Shown here piece by piece: positions 63,703-64,000 of a stretch of DNA of 64,000 nucleotides (its first letter is position 1; each line of letters begins with the position of its first letter). A program made the translations under genes and the position numbers. This stretch comes from Silicimonas sp. GTDB lineage: Bacteria; Pseudomonadota; Alphaproteobacteria; Rhodobacterales; Rhodobacteraceae. Location of the stretch: assembly GCA_022826385.1 (NCBI GenBank), contig JAJDUZ010000052.1, forward strand, positions 1 to 64,000, written 5' to 3'. The notes under the pieces are model-generated. The model did not search any database, was not told the origin of the DNA, and worked only from the letters and a program-made list of their open reading frames with translations.

Positions 63703-64000
63703 ATGCGTAACGAAACCTATGTGCTCTCTGCCGACGAGATCGGACAGAAGTCGGGCAAGGAAAAGACGCATTTCCTGAATGACCACGCCCGCCGGTCCGA
63801 AAAAGGTTTGGGGAAAGCAACCGGCCTGAACGAGATTGATTTCTGCATTGTCGAGGTCGCGCCGGGCGACGAGTCCACCGAACACCACAAGCACTACCAC
63901 GAGGAAGAGTGTCTTTACATTCTTGAAGGTCAGGGCACAGCCCGGATCGGCGCTGACAGTTTCGACGTCGGCCCCGGCGACTTCGTCGGTTTCCGCGCAG
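63703..64000 (+). CDS. Cupin domain protein, paralog of previous gene (truncated by window end)
   Basis: AGGAGG RBS; TEHHKHYHEEECLYILEGQGTARIGADSFDVGPGDFVGFRA. Confidence 0.88.
   Translation, partial: MRNETYVLSADEIGQKSGKEKTHFLNDHARRSEKGLGKATGLNEIDFCIVEVAPGDESTEHHKHYHEEECLYILEGQGTARIGADSFDVGPGDFVGFRA

Overview
The window reads as one contiguous stretch of a GC-rich alphaproteobacterial chromosome. Gene content and style suggest Rhodobacteraceae (Roseobacter-like), which is an inference. Most of it is core or housekeeping: xth, uvrA, lpdA, queA, an AsmA/YhdP-like giant protein, a bcp-type peroxiredoxin, an M23 peptidase plus bactofilin, prfB, PBP1A, an AmiC-like amidase, a tag-like glycosylase, ispG, a RodZ-like protein, hemA, eno, pgk, class I FBP aldolase, an ftsB-like gene and pdhA-pdhB-pdhC. 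Three tRNAs are present: Asp-GTC, Val-TAC and Val-CAC. No rRNA, CRISPR array, prophage or transposase was seen. Main points for follow-up: (1) a protein at 26870-27886 made of eight tandem 25-residue repeats with an exact 75-nt period (consensus RMANFPIGLISKRKPFTGFIFPRHA) after a ~134-aa N-terminal region; (2) a near-canonical SoxR operator in a 19-bp promoter spacer between soxR and two overlapping small ORFs, one DUF1127-like; (3) a 212-bp dispersed repeat in two ungapped copies (~91% identical by hand count) in opposite orientation at 47777-47988 and 58674-58885, each with an internal ~140-bp imperfect hairpin; (4) a shared near-palindrome (AGATAGTTTAACG...) upstream of both pdhA and lpdA; (5) an alphaproteobacterial SOS box (GTTC-N7-GTTC) upstream of uvrA; (6) two copies of a hairpin plus 'GGATATTT..GGGCC.ATGGA' intergenic module. 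Names come from motif recognition in the translations. No database search was run.
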